NCBI GenBank assembly: GCA_002367815.1
Contig: DFDG01000210.1
Location: 1-32,414, forward strand
Direction of reading: 5' to 3'
Source: Opitutaceae bacterium UBA3033
GTDB taxonomy: Bacteria; Verrucomicrobiota; Verrucomicrobiia; Opitutales; Opitutaceae
Length of the DNA stretch: 32,414 nucleotides
A program made the position numbers and the translations under genes. The notes beneath the pieces were generated by a model that had not been told where the DNA came from, searched no databases, and was given only the letters and a program-made list of their open reading frames with translations. Below are positions 23,443 to 32,414 of the stretch, in pieces; positions within the stretch are counted from its first letter, which is position 1, and the number at the start of each line of letters is the position of its first letter.

Positions 23443-24432
23443 ATGTCCGAACCCGCACTTGCAATCGAAGTTAACCAGCTCGTCAAATCCTATGCGGGGA
23501 TGACTGCGGTTAACGGGATCAGCTTCACCCTGAAGCGCGGAGAGATTCTGGGGTTTCTCGGTCCCAATGGAGCGGGGAAATCCACTACCATGCGCATTCT
23601 CACTGGCTACCTACCCGCAACTTCCGGTCGCGTGAGCATTTGTGGCGTGCCGGTCGCCTCCCGACCGGATGAGGTGAAAAAATTTATTGGCTATATGCCG
23701 GAAAACAACCCGCTGCCAGATGATATGCGGGTTTCGGAATACCTCTACTTCCGCGGCCGGTTGAAGGAAATTCCTCGCAGCAAGCTCGGTTCGCGGATCG
23801 ACGAAGTGCTCGAGCTCTGTGATCTCAAGCGGGTGCGCCATAAAATCATCGGCAAACTCTCGAAGGGCTTCCGCCAAAGGGTTGGGATTGCCGAGGCGAT
23901 TCTGGCGGAGCCGCCGGTTATTATCATGGACGAGCCGACGATTGGTCTCGATCCGCATCAAATCCTGATTGTGCGTGACCTCATCGCCAGTCTGCGGGGA
24001 CGCATGACCGTCATTATATCCAGCCACATACTGCCTGAGATTGAGATGACCTGCGATCGGGTGCTCATTATCAATCAAGGAAGAATCGTGGCCCAGGGCA
24101 CACCGGAAGAACTGAGACGCGAAGTGTTCGGCCATTCGACCTATCAAATCGAGTTGGCGGGTGATCCGGGCAAACTTAGCGAGATCTTGCTCAAGGTGGA
24201 TGACAGCCTGCAGATCAGTGAGACCGGCGAACCCAATCAGGATGGCTTCCGCGAATTCACGCTAACCACCAAGCGGGACGAAGACTTGGGCGAGACCCTC
24301 ATGCGAGAACTGACCAATGCGGGATTCCGCTTGAGGGCCCTGAGCCGTGCCCAACCCACCTTGGAGGACGTATTTCTTGCTGCCACCCGCCGCAGTTGGG
24401 ATGTAAAATCCGAGGACCTGAAAAAATCCTAA
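23443..24432 (+). CDS. GldA-like ABC transporter ATP-binding protein
   Basis: This 329-residue ATPase has Walker A GPNGAGKST (about 40-48), a signature of the unusual form LSKGFRQRVG (about 139-148), Walker B IIMDEPTIGLDP (about 160-171) and the switch His in SSHILPEIE (about 192-200). The LSKGF/RQRVG signature is typical of GldA and gliding-type ABC-2 ATPases rather than drug exporters. It heads a tight cassette: the permease gene starts 4 nt after its stop. It powers export through the GldF-like permease, cytoplasmic face of the inner membrane. The name gldA is not assigned because gliding is not shown. Confidence 0.92.
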   Translation: MSEPALAIEVNQLVKSYAGMTAVNGISFTLKRGEILGFLGPNGAGKSTTMRILTGYLPATSGRVSICGVPVASRPDEVKKFIGYMPENNPLPDDMRVSEYLYFRGRLKEIPRSKLGSRIDEVLELCDLKRVRHKIIGKLSKGFRQRVGIAEAILAEPPVIIMDEPTIGLDPHQILIVRDLIASLRGRMTVIISSHILPEIEMTCDRVLIINQGRIVAQGTPEELRREVFGHSTYQIELAGDPGKLSEILLKVDDSLQISETGEPNQDGFREFTLTTKRDEDLGETLMRELTNAGFRLRALSRAQPTLEDVFLAATRRSWDVKSEDLKKS

Positions 24433-24436
24433 GGAC

Positions 24437-25198
24437 ATGCGTCACTTCCTAACCATTCTCAGTCACGAAGTCCGAATGTTGCTCGTCAATCCGAGCACCT
24501 ATATTGCGGCGACCCTGTTTCTCGCCGTGATGGGATTTTTCTTCACCACCATTCTGGATGACTACAGCAAGATTTCTCAGGAAGTTTCACCCGCCCAGGT
24601 ATTCTTTCAAATATTCTGGTTTCCCGTCCTGTTTATCGTGCCGTTGCTGACGATGAAGTGCCTGGCGGAGGAACGCCGCCTCGGGACCATCGAGACCCTG
24701 CTGACCACTCCCGTGACGACCACGGAAGTGGTGCTCGGCAAATATTTCGCCTCCTACCTTTTGTATATTCTCATGTGGGGTTCCACCGCCGGGTTTTTCT
24801 ATATCCTGAACAGTTTCTCCGGTGATGTTCGTTTCATGGATCCGGCACCTTTGATCGGCGGGTATTTGTTCATCGCGATTTCCGGACTGCTCTTCATCGC
24901 CATCGGGGTGTTCACCAGCTCACTTTCCCGCAACCAGGCGGTCGCGGGTATCATGTGCTTCAGCGTGCTTTTTGCCCTCATCTTTGGCTTTTCGATTCTT
25001 CAGGAAGCCTCATGGCTGAGTCGGGATGTGCTGCTACCCGTCAAAGAGATCGTCAATTATGCTCAGATCATCGAACACCGCGAAGACTTCACCCGGGGCG
25101 TGGTGGATACACGGCAACTGCTGTTCTACCTGAGTGGCACCGTTCTCACGCTCATTTTCAGCATTCTGAGCGTCGAAGCAAAACTCTTGCACAACTGA
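24437..25198 (+). CDS. GldF-like ABC-2 permease
   Basis: This 253-residue integral membrane protein has six predicted helices (about 20-39, 55-75, 95-114, 133-156, 163-184, 224-244). The cytoplasmic motif EERRLGTIETLLTTPVTTTEVVLGKY between helices 2 and 3 (about 76-101) is the coupling region found in GldF/NosY-type permeases. It is 4 nt after the ATPase and 4 nt before the GldG-like gene, which is typical for translationally coupled complex subunits. It would form a homodimeric export channel or extractor with the ATPase. Confidence 0.92.
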   Translation: MRHFLTILSHEVRMLLVNPSTYIAATLFLAVMGFFFTTILDDYSKISQEVSPAQVFFQIFWFPVLFIVPLLTMKCLAEERRLGTIETLLTTPVTTTEVVLGKYFASYLLYILMWGSTAGFFYILNSFSGDVRFMDPAPLIGGYLFIAISGLLFIAIGVFTSSLSRNQAVAGIMCFSVLFALIFGFSILQEASWLSRDVLLPVKEIVNYAQIIEHREDFTRGVVDTRQLLFYLSGTVLTLIFSILSVEAKLLHN

Positions 25199-25202
25199 TA
25201 CC

Positions 25203-26696
25203 ATGCTATCGCCTGACAGTTTCCGCACCGCCCGCTGGATTCGCACCATCAATCTGGTGTTACAGGCCATATTATTTCTCACACTTTTCAGCGGTCTCAA
25301 TTATCTGGCCCGCAATCACTCCTGGCGCAAAGACCTGACCGCCCATCAACGCTACTCACTTTCGCCCGAGACCAAATCCTACCTCCTGAACCTGAAACGT
25401 CCCGTCGCCATTGTGGTCACGTTGACTGAAAATGACGACAGTGCAGATATCGCCCAGGCCTATCGCGATCTCAAAGGCCTTTTGCGCGAATACAGTTTCG
25501 TCACGGAGAACAATCCCAATAGCAAAATTGATGTTAAGTTCATTGACGTCTACCAAGAGCGAAGATCGGCCGACCAGCTTGGTATCGATCAACCCAACAT
25601 CGTGATGTTGATCTGCGGTGAGCAGCGTCAAAGCCTAAATCTCGGCGAACTCTATGGGGTGAAGGACCGCGAAAAAACCGATTTTCGCGGAGAGCAGGCC
25701 ATCACGGCCGCAATCCTCAGCGTATCCAATCCGAGTAAGAAAAAGATATATTTCCTGACAGGTCACGGAGAATTGCGCCCGGATGACGTGGATCCTGCTC
25801 GGGGCTTGTCGGCATTGAGCAACGAATTACAGATGCGGAATTTCGATGTCGAGTATCTGCAAATCAGCACGGCGCGCACCGTGCCGGAGGATGCAGATCT
25901 GGTAATAGCCGCCGCCCCGCAAGGACGTTATGACGCCTTTGAGCAGGAGCAACTAAGAGAGTATTTGAACAAACGTGAGGGCCGCCTGATTGTGATGCTC
26001 GCACCCGGTATCCCGCACGGACTTGATGACTTACTCTATGATTGGGGCGTGCTGGTTGATGATGTCGTGATCTACGACACGGACCCCAACAGCTTTGCCG
26101 ACAATGGAGATCTTATTGTATGGAATTTATTCCCGCACCCAATCACGCAAACCCTGATCGATTTTAAAATTCCGCTACGTTTGGGGTTAAGTCGCAGTGT
26201 TCGACCCGACCCCGGACGGGTCGTTGGCAGTGGTCTGCAAGTAGTCAGTCTCGCCGCAACCTCCACTTCCGCGTGGGGTGAAGTCAACTACCGCCAACGT
26301 CAGGTGCCGGAATTCAATCTCGGGGTCGATCTCAAGGGTCTGCCTAACATGCCCCCGGCCAATCGTCTCAGCGTAGTCGTGGCCTCGGAAAAGGTGCAGA
26401 CGAAGAACAATCTCCCATTCACGGTGAAAAACGGGCAACTGGTCGTTATTGGCACGGATGATATCGTGGCCAATTACCGCTTAGCTATTGCCGCCAACCA
26501 GAATCTGTTCCTCAACGCAGTCAACTGGGCCATTGATCGGGATACCAAACTCAACATCCCCACCCGGCCCATTGAACGATTTCAGCTCTCGCTCAGCCAG
26601 GCGGAACTAACGAAGCTACGCTACAGTCTGATCTTTGCCTTGCCGCTCGCGGCCGCCTTGCTCGGTATTTTCGTTTACTGGTCTCGTCGCAACTAG
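25203..26696 (+). CDS. GldG-like ABC auxiliary protein
   Basis: This 497-residue protein has an N-terminal helix (about residues 16-36), then a large extracytoplasmic domain of the GldG/ABC_transp_aux type (PF09822), and a C-terminal helix (about 475-492) with a short basic end (YWSRRN). Family features are the start RKDLTAHQRYSLSPETK (about 43-59), KIYFLTGHGELRP at about 181-193, the IFT52/GldG-like Rossmann segment with EGRLIVMLAPG, and a near-C-terminal VNWAIDRD. It likely wraps around the GldF-like permease on the periplasmic side. It couples to the upstream gene by a 4-nt gap and is followed after 12 nt by the DUF4340 gene. Confidence 0.9.
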   Translation: MLSPDSFRTARWIRTINLVLQAILFLTLFSGLNYLARNHSWRKDLTAHQRYSLSPETKSYLLNLKRPVAIVVTLTENDDSADIAQAYRDLKGLLREYSFVTENNPNSKIDVKFIDVYQERRSADQLGIDQPNIVMLICGEQRQSLNLGELYGVKDREKTDFRGEQAITAAILSVSNPSKKKIYFLTGHGELRPDDVDPARGLSALSNELQMRNFDVEYLQISTARTVPEDADLVIAAAPQGRYDAFEQEQLREYLNKREGRLIVMLAPGIPHGLDDLLYDWGVLVDDVVIYDTDPNSFADNGDLIVWNLFPHPITQTLIDFKIPLRLGLSRSVRPDPGRVVGSGLQVVSLAATSTSAWGEVNYRQRQVPEFNLGVDLKGLPNMPPANRLSVVVASEKVQTKNNLPFTVKNGQLVVIGTDDIVANYRLAIAANQNLFLNAVNWAIDRDTKLNIPTRPIERFQLSLSQAELTKLRYSLIFALPLAAALLGIFVYWSRRN

Positions 26697-26708
26697 GACA
26701 CACCCATC

Positions 26709-28664
26709 ATGCGCACCAAAGTCACGCTCATCCTCGTTTTTCTCAACGTCGCCCTCTTTTTATTTATTTTTAAATTTGAGCGCGGCTGGCGCACCGAACA
26801 GGCATCGCTCGAAGCCCGCCGTCGCGTGCTCGGTGCAGAGACAGCGGATATCAGATCGATTCATATTTCCGGACCCAATGTTACCACCATCAGTCTCACT
26901 CGCGAGGGCGACAATTGGTCATTGCTTGAACCCATTGAATGGCCCGCCAATCCGCACGCGGTCAACCGCATCATCAATGAACTGCAGTATCTTGAACACG
27001 AAACCAGTTTCAGTGTGGCCGACTTGGAGAAAAACCAGCAGTCGCTGGCGGATTACGGGCTGGATAAACCTCGCCTCACCATCTCATTCACGTCGGGCAG
27101 CAACCAAAGCGGGTCGGACCAAAATTCAAGCCCGCCAGTGACCTTGACCATTGGTGATGAAACCAAAGTGGGTAATCGCCTCTACGTTCTTTCACCCGAT
27201 GGCAAACGGGTGCACGTGGTGAACCTCAGTCTCGCGCGCAGCCTATCTCTCCCGATCGACGATCTGCGCGCGGACACCGTGTTTTCAATTCCCGTATTTG
27301 AAGCCCGTTCACTCAACTTGCAGAATGCCGCCAACCTGCGAGTCCGGGTCCGCCGCGAAACCAACAATCGTTGGGCATTTGAAGCACCCATTATAGCCCG
27401 GGCCAGCAAAACCGCAGTGGAACTATCCATCAATGCATTGAATGCATTACGCGTTCGAGATTTTATCCCCAGTGGCACGGCTGAGATCAATCCCAACACC
27501 AACGCCTCCCTGCGTATCACCATCGAAGGCAACAATCGCCGGGAAACCCTGATTCTGGGCAATGAGATCGGGACCACGGCAATCAATGAATCAGTCAACA
27601 CGACCACGGGTCAAACCAGCAACACTCCGGACATCGAGTTCAATGCCATGCTCGAAGGGAAATCCACTTTATTTACCGTCAGTTTACCCGCTCCGTTGAT
27701 CTATGCCCTGCGCAATGCCCAGGTAGTCCTGCGCGAGACCAAGGTGCTCGAATTTGATCCAGCCACCGTCACTACCATCACATTATCCGCTCCCAATCAA
27801 TCCGACCTGACCCTTCAGAAACTTGAAGGCGGAAGCCAGACAACCGGACCTGAAAACAGTAACTGGCAAATCGTCCGACGCGATACCCAAGGGGGTCCGC
27901 AAACTCAAACTGCAGATGGCAAAGTCATCAATAATCTGCTCGATAAACTGCGCCTGTTATCGGCGGAAAAATTCATCGGCGATGCCCCTAGTGATGCCGA
28001 CCTTGAAAATTGGGGATTCAATCGCCCCGAACGTGAAATATCTCTGACCGTGGGTCGCGGGGCAGCCACCAACACCATCAAACTGCAAATTGGCGTGAGC
28101 AGTGATCGGGATGGCAAGGCCTACGCCAGACTGGGCAACGCCCGGTTTGTCTATCTGGTCGCCGCTGATGTTATCGAACGCACATTACCTTACCCGCTCA
28201 CCTACCGACAGAAAATGCTGCGAGAAATCCCAGCTGCGGCCAAATTCAGTGCACTTTCGATTACAGATCTAAAAACCAACACCAAGATCTTGGAACAAAC
28301 CATCGATCAGGAAAATCCCGGCAATGCCGCGCTGCAAACCGTGTTTAAAAATTTGAGGACACTTCAAGCCAGTAATTTCACCAAGGTTGGATTCCCCGAA
28401 TTGCTGATCGTGGCTGGTGAGGAGCGCCCATGGCGTTACCTGCTTGATGCTACAATCACGTTGCCGGGTGGCGGCGGTGAGCAAACGGAATCACTGAAGC
28501 TCTTCTTTACCGAACGCGTGGGCGGAAACATGCAATACGCCGGGTCACCCGAACTGGCCGTGGTCTTCGAAATCGAGCAATCCTTGCTCGATGCCATGTG
28601 GCAATTGACCTACGGAGAAAAAGATCCCGGTCCCCTGGTGCAAGTGGAGCCCGCCAACCCCTGA
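26709..28664 (+). CDS. DUF4340-domain periplasmic protein
   Basis: This 651-residue protein is anchored by one N-terminal helix (TLILVFLNVALFLFIF, about residues 5-20) and otherwise lies in the periplasm. The domain is marked by DIRSIHISGPN, WSLLEPIEWPAN (about 75-86) and LADYGLDKPRLTISF (about 112-126), the DUF4340 hallmark; a second copy follows in the middle and C-terminal part (LENWGFNRPEREISLTVG, about 436-453). DUF4340 genes sit next to GldG in many genomes and are thought to work with it, but no activity is known. It lies 12 nt after the GldG-like gene, so it belongs to the same transcript. Confidence 0.9.
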   Translation: MRTKVTLILVFLNVALFLFIFKFERGWRTEQASLEARRRVLGAETADIRSIHISGPNVTTISLTREGDNWSLLEPIEWPANPHAVNRIINELQYLEHETSFSVADLEKNQQSLADYGLDKPRLTISFTSGSNQSGSDQNSSPPVTLTIGDETKVGNRLYVLSPDGKRVHVVNLSLARSLSLPIDDLRADTVFSIPVFEARSLNLQNAANLRVRVRRETNNRWAFEAPIIARASKTAVELSINALNALRVRDFIPSGTAEINPNTNASLRITIEGNNRRETLILGNEIGTTAINESVNTTTGQTSNTPDIEFNAMLEGKSTLFTVSLPAPLIYALRNAQVVLRETKVLEFDPATVTTITLSAPNQSDLTLQKLEGGSQTTGPENSNWQIVRRDTQGGPQTQTADGKVINNLLDKLRLLSAEKFIGDAPSDADLENWGFNRPEREISLTVGRGAATNTIKLQIGVSSDRDGKAYARLGNARFVYLVAADVIERTLPYPLTYRQKMLREIPAAAKFSALSITDLKTNTKILEQTIDQENPGNAALQTVFKNLRTLQASNFTKVGFPELLIVAGEERPWRYLLDATITLPGGGGEQTESLKLFFTERVGGNMQYAGSPELAVVFEIEQSLLDAMWQLTYGEKDPGPLVQVEPANP

Positions 28665-28718
28665 AACATTGCAACCGGGAACCTGTGATTGGGACCTGAG
28701 AAACAGCCGCCGATTACC

Positions 28719-31526
28719 ATGAAACCTTGGCTAGAACTCTGCCAGCGTTGCACATTTTTCTGTGCACATAGTCTGGTATCTTTCTGTCGTTGGTCACTCT
28801 GGCTTGGGCTTGCCTTGCTCTTGGGGATCCAAGTCTACATCGCCTTTGCGCAAAAGATGCCCATACCCAAATTCTTGCTCCAATCATTGGAGTCCCGGCT
28901 CGCGACATCGGGCATTAGCGCAACATTCGGCAACACCTCAATCGATCCAAACGGCCGCTTATTGATCGAAAACCTCCAACTCTCACTGACCAGCTTTGAT
29001 GAACCGGTGGCGACCGTTCAGTCACTATATATTGAACTCAATCCATGGGCATTGATCGCAGGAGATGTTGAGCCGCGAAAACTTGTCGCCAGTGGAGTAA
29101 ACTTGTGGGTTCCGGGCATGCTGTCAGACAGTGGCACATGGGAGCAAACCCTGCGGGATATGAATTTCTCCCTCACTCCTCATGATCAGTTGATTGAACT
29201 GTATTATTTAAATGCCCGTTTAGCCGGACTGGTCGTTTCTGCCCGGGGCGCAATCGATACCAGTTCACTCCCAAAAGTAAATACCGGCACGCTCCCCTTG
29301 CCCAAATTCCTGAGTAAAAATTACTCCCTCATCTGCCAAAGACTTATCCAAATTTCCCGTCTACTCGCTGGACTCGACTCACCCCAAGCAGAGTTGGAAC
29401 TGATGCCTTCACCCGATCTGGGCGCTATCGCGCACGTAACCGTGAGAGCCAATCGGTTGGACCATGTTGATCAATTGCCCCTCTCAACCGGGCAAATCGA
29501 AATCAACACCCGACTGCCATTATGGGCGAATACTCCCATCTTTGCGCGGGTTGCCGTTGCGGCCAAATCAGTCAAATACCAGAACGAGTTTCAGGCGGTC
29601 GGGTTGCGCACAACCCTGTTGACCCGCTTGAACATTAATAACTTCGAAATCACGCCTCAGCATGCCGAACTAGAAATTGACCGGTTGATAGGGCAAGGCT
29701 TCGTGGTTAAGGCCCTGTCAGCAGATCTGGAACTCGATGAAATCCCTGCAGTGAAGGCCACCATCCTGGCCCAACTGGGCCAGGAGACCGTGCGCATAAC
29801 CGGCACGACCAATCTGAACGAGCGAAGCGCAGATTTACATATGATTGGTAAATTTGACCCAGCACTTTTAATCCCAATCGGACGAAAGATCGGACATGAT
29901 ATAAGGCCGTTTCTGAATTTTTCAAGTTCTCCTGAGTTTGATCTGAATTTACATTTGGGCCCCGGAGGAAAATTCAACCTCCTCGAAGGCCGGATCACGG
30001 CCAAAGATGTCTATGGTTTCAAAGTTACGTTCGATCATCTGGATGGCCACATTGCGTTTGATGGTGTTAATTTCATCGCGACTGATGCCACCGGCATTGT
30101 CGGGACAAATTTTGTCCGGGGTAGTTACGACCACGATATCACCACCAAGAAATTTCGATTTTTGCTAACGGGACAACTACGGCCGCCGGATATCCAAGCA
30201 TGGTTCAGCGATTGGTGGCCGAATTTTTGGCAACATTTCGACTTCACTGCAGCCGCACCTGATGCGTCGGTGGACGTGCAGGGAACCTGGGGCAAAGGGT
30301 ATGAAACGAGCGTTTTCGTCTATGCCGACAGCCGCGATCCAGTGATCAAGGGCGTGCCCCTCAAACATGCCAACACTCTGATATACTTGAGACCTCACTA
30401 TTTTGACGCAATGGCTATCAATGTCGCGGGTGAAACAGGAACCGCCAAGGGGTCATTCATACGCCAACTACCCGATGCCGGACAATCGGTCTTCCGCACG
30501 GATTTTGATTTCGTATCAAGTTTGGATCTTAACGCTGCCGCCGGATTGATTGGACCTGAACTACAGGAAATTGTGGCTCCATTCACATTTTCATCTCCGC
30601 CTCAAATGCAAGTAACCGGTTTCGTCGCTGATCCTGCGATCAAGCCATTTCGTAAAATAAATGTGCAGGGAAATTCAACCGGCAATTTCACTTATCACAA
30701 GTTTCCCTTGAGCGATCTTAGCTTCACCGCAGAGATGAATGATGACAAGTTGCTGGTCGAGCCCCTGCAAGCAGGCTTCGCAGAAGGCCAAACCACGGGC
30801 CAACTACAAACCTGGGGGGCCACCGGTCCGCAGCGCCTTGGGTTTGATCTCGGCTTGAAACATGGCAACCTGCACAAGGCATCTATCATCCTCGCGACCT
30901 ACTTTGCGGAACGCCGGGGCGAACCGCCACCGGCAACCAGTGCCTACATCCAAAATACCGATCAGGTTTTTATGAACCTTGATGTGTCAGCTGAAGGTAA
31001 AGTTGAAGATCCCCTCAGTTTTTCCGGTTCAGGCAATGCTGAGATAAGTGGAAAAGGACTGGGCGAAGTCCGGTTGCTGGGCCTGTTGTCCGAATTGCTC
31101 AATTTTACCGCCCTCCAATTCGATGATCTGCGCACCAGCTTTGATGTGGATAAAGATCGACTCGTCTTTCCGGAAGTCAGCGTTACCGGATCCAACGCCG
31201 CCGTCGCCGCTCATGGCATTTATTCCCTCAAGGAGGATACGCTCGATTTCAAGGCCCGCATTTTCCCGTTTCAAGAGAGCAAATTCATCTTTAAAAGTCT
31301 GGTGGGCGCCATGCTGACACCGCTATCAAATGCGCTTGAGGTCAAATTGACCGGTAAGTTGGACAACCCCAAGTGGAGCTTCGTCATGGGCCCAACCAAT
31401 TTCCTGCGCAATTTAACCCAACCCAGCGCGGAAGACGTTACTCCCAAAAACCAAGCTGAAATTGAAATCATCAAGAAAATAGCCCCCGAGGGATCCGTGG
31501 TGGAAAAAGTGGACCAGCAGAAATGA
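28719..31526 (+). CDS. Large AsmA-like envelope protein
   Basis: This 935-residue protein has an N-terminal helix (about 32-51; WLGLALLLGIQVYIAF) and a long beta-rich periplasmic body with a C-terminal AsmA-like domain (about 780-910): LGEVRLLGLLSELLNFT, FPEVSVTGSNAAVAAHG, TLDFKARIFPFQ, then LEVKLTGKLDNPKWS. AsmA/TamB/YhdP-type proteins form long grooves thought to carry phospholipid between inner and outer membranes. It follows the DUF4340 gene by 54 nt on the same strand and is likely part of the cassette, though the wider gap allows its own promoter. The ATG at 28719 was preferred to a TTG at 28689. Intact. Confidence 0.88.
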   Translation: MKPWLELCQRCTFFCAHSLVSFCRWSLWLGLALLLGIQVYIAFAQKMPIPKFLLQSLESRLATSGISATFGNTSIDPNGRLLIENLQLSLTSFDEPVATVQSLYIELNPWALIAGDVEPRKLVASGVNLWVPGMLSDSGTWEQTLRDMNFSLTPHDQLIELYYLNARLAGLVVSARGAIDTSSLPKVNTGTLPLPKFLSKNYSLICQRLIQISRLLAGLDSPQAELELMPSPDLGAIAHVTVRANRLDHVDQLPLSTGQIEINTRLPLWANTPIFARVAVAAKSVKYQNEFQAVGLRTTLLTRLNINNFEITPQHAELEIDRLIGQGFVVKALSADLELDEIPAVKATILAQLGQETVRITGTTNLNERSADLHMIGKFDPALLIPIGRKIGHDIRPFLNFSSSPEFDLNLHLGPGGKFNLLEGRITAKDVYGFKVTFDHLDGHIAFDGVNFIATDATGIVGTNFVRGSYDHDITTKKFRFLLTGQLRPPDIQAWFSDWWPNFWQHFDFTAAAPDASVDVQGTWGKGYETSVFVYADSRDPVIKGVPLKHANTLIYLRPHYFDAMAINVAGETGTAKGSFIRQLPDAGQSVFRTDFDFVSSLDLNAAAGLIGPELQEIVAPFTFSSPPQMQVTGFVADPAIKPFRKINVQGNSTGNFTYHKFPLSDLSFTAEMNDDKLLVEPLQAGFAEGQTTGQLQTWGATGPQRLGFDLGLKHGNLHKASIILATYFAERRGEPPPATSAYIQNTDQVFMNLDVSAEGKVEDPLSFSGSGNAEISGKGLGEVRLLGLLSELLNFTALQFDDLRTSFDVDKDRLVFPEVSVTGSNAAVAAHGIYSLKEDTLDFKARIFPFQESKFIFKSLVGAMLTPLSNALEVKLTGKLDNPKWSFVMGPTNFLRNLTQPSAEDVTPKNQAEIEIIKKIAPEGSVVEKVDQQK

Positions 31527-31686
31527 ATTGATGGACATCGCGCTAATTATGCTGCGTATCCCAGACAGATTGGTGGCTCCTTAATCCCCCATAAATCCTT
31601 AGGGATCCGGCTATTTTTACAATTCAGTAGGACAAAACGCATTGCACTGAGATAATCGTAATTCTTAGTTTAGGGTAAACACCTGA
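31527..31686. other. Spacer after the AsmA-like gene
   Basis: This 160-nt spacer holds no gene. A short hairpin (ATCC-TTAG-GGAT near 31596-31607) followed by TATTTTT at about 31612-31618 is a weak terminator candidate for the cassette. Confidence 0.35.
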
Positions 31687-32414
31687 ATGGATTCGCTAAA
31701 AACATTACCCCAAACAACATGGTCGGAGCGACTTTCGGGTATTTTGGCGGGTGCACTTACATTACTGGGTACTTTGTCAATTTTGGGATGGCTGACCCAC
31801 AGTGATATTCTCCTCCATCCACTGGCCGGTTTGGCACCGATAAAATTCAACGGCGCGATATCCATTTTGTTCATTGGGATCACGATGCTGGGCTTGGAGT
31901 TTAAGATTCAACGCGCCATCTGGTTTGTCTTGGTCCCGATAGCAGTAAATTTGATCACTCTCGGTCAATATGTAATGAATGCCAATTGGCATATCGATGA
32001 GCTCTTCATGAGTGATCTGCAGGTCATCGATACCATGTATCCGGGGCGGGTTTCACTCACAACATCGCTTGTTTTTTTCCTGATCAGTTCGGCTTTGCTG
32101 CTGAAAGGTTTCAGCAAGCCAAACCAATTCAAACTCACGGTGGAGGCAATCATTGGCTCGATTGCCGGTTCTGCGGGATTTTCCACCTTGGTCGGATACG
32201 CCGCTGATCTTCCGGCAGTATACACTTGGGGCACCGGCACGGCACCGGCACGGCCACGGCGCCAATCGCGGCACTGGGCTTATTGATAGCCGGTGTGGCC
32301 ATATTGATTCTGGCTTGGCGTGAAACCATCAGACTGGCGGGCGGCCCGCCCGGGTGGTCCCCTCTGCCAGCAGTCATTGCATGTGTCACGCTGACATTGA
32401 TTCTATGGGTCGGC
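31687..32414 (+). pseudogene. Multi-pass membrane sensor-like protein, frameshifted and cut by window edge
   Basis: Six or so hydrophobic helices (for example ALTLLGTLSILGWL at about residue 23, AISILFIGITMLGL at about 57, IWFVLVPIAVNLI at about 78, TSLVFFLISSALLL at about 126, IIGSIAGSAGFSTLVGY at about 153) form an N-terminal membrane module of the kind found on sensor kinases or cyclases; the module is not one I can name. At 32230-32251 an 11-bp unit (GGCACCGGCAC) is present twice in tandem. Removing one copy restores a frame that runs TWGTGTATAPIAALGLLIAG and on to the window edge. With both copies the frame ends at TGA 32284-32286. The C-terminal domains lie outside the window. Confidence 0.6.
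32230..32251 (+). repeat. 11-bp tandem duplication that breaks the frame
   Basis: The unit GGCACCGGCAC occurs at 32230-32240 and again at 32241-32251 with no gap and no mismatch. Because 11 is not a multiple of three, it shifts the reading frame of the membrane protein by two positions. Confidence 0.9.

Overview
The window looks like a chromosomal segment from a Verrucomicrobiota bacterium, most likely Opitutales/Opitutaceae. This is inferred from protein style, not from a marker gene. The clues are a C-terminal PEP-CTERM anchor, a GldA/GldF/GldG-DUF4340-AsmA cassette, a metal-type KdsA next to PyrG, GC-rich coding sequence, and few clear Shine-Dalgarno sites.

Layout. (1) 1-6130 is a damaged accessory region. 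It holds tRNA-Pro(GGG), a 26-nt partial copy of that tRNA at the junction of two truncated genes (a GIY-YIG/MUG113-like remnant and an NtrY-type histidine kinase), an intact small RRM RNA-binding protein gene with a strong terminator, a HlyD fragment fused to a broken ankyrin gene, an intact barrel-type protein of the six-hairpin kind, a TolC-like pseudogene, and tRNA-Leu(CAA). (2) 6130-9800 holds a Sel1 fragment joined to an IS3-type OrfA stub, an intact FAD-dependent oxidoreductase, and a PEP-CTERM protein gene that lacks its 5' end. (3) 9800-16700 is mostly housekeeping: rsmE, a free-standing lipoyl/E3-binding protein, a glycerophosphodiesterase, kdsA and pyrG with a small membrane protein gene upstream, a DUF6941-like gene, a PfkB/adenosine kinase-like gene and a VOC protein. 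(4) 16700-19440 is a two-gene ABC-2 exporter preceded by nested inverted repeats and followed by three TGTCAC/GTGACA palindromes. (5) 19440-23410 holds proA, a membrane-protein pseudogene, a secreted hypothetical, a small conserved hypothetical and birA. (6) 23440-31530 is a co-directional five-gene envelope cassette: GldA-like ATPase, GldF-like permease, GldG-like auxiliary protein, DUF4340 protein and a large AsmA-like protein. (7) The right edge is a multi-pass membrane protein gene whose frame is shifted by an 11-bp tandem duplication.

Two themes stand out. Non-essential genes (sensor kinase, efflux, ankyrin, small membrane protein, edge membrane protein) carry stops and small indels, while neighbouring core genes (pyrG, kdsA, proA, birA, rsmE) are clean, which points to real gene decay rather than poor sequence. 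The best candidate for an under-described system is the 23443-31526 cassette. It resembles a Gld-type ABC exporter wired to an AsmA-like bridge protein and could move lipid or polymer across the envelope; that function is inference.
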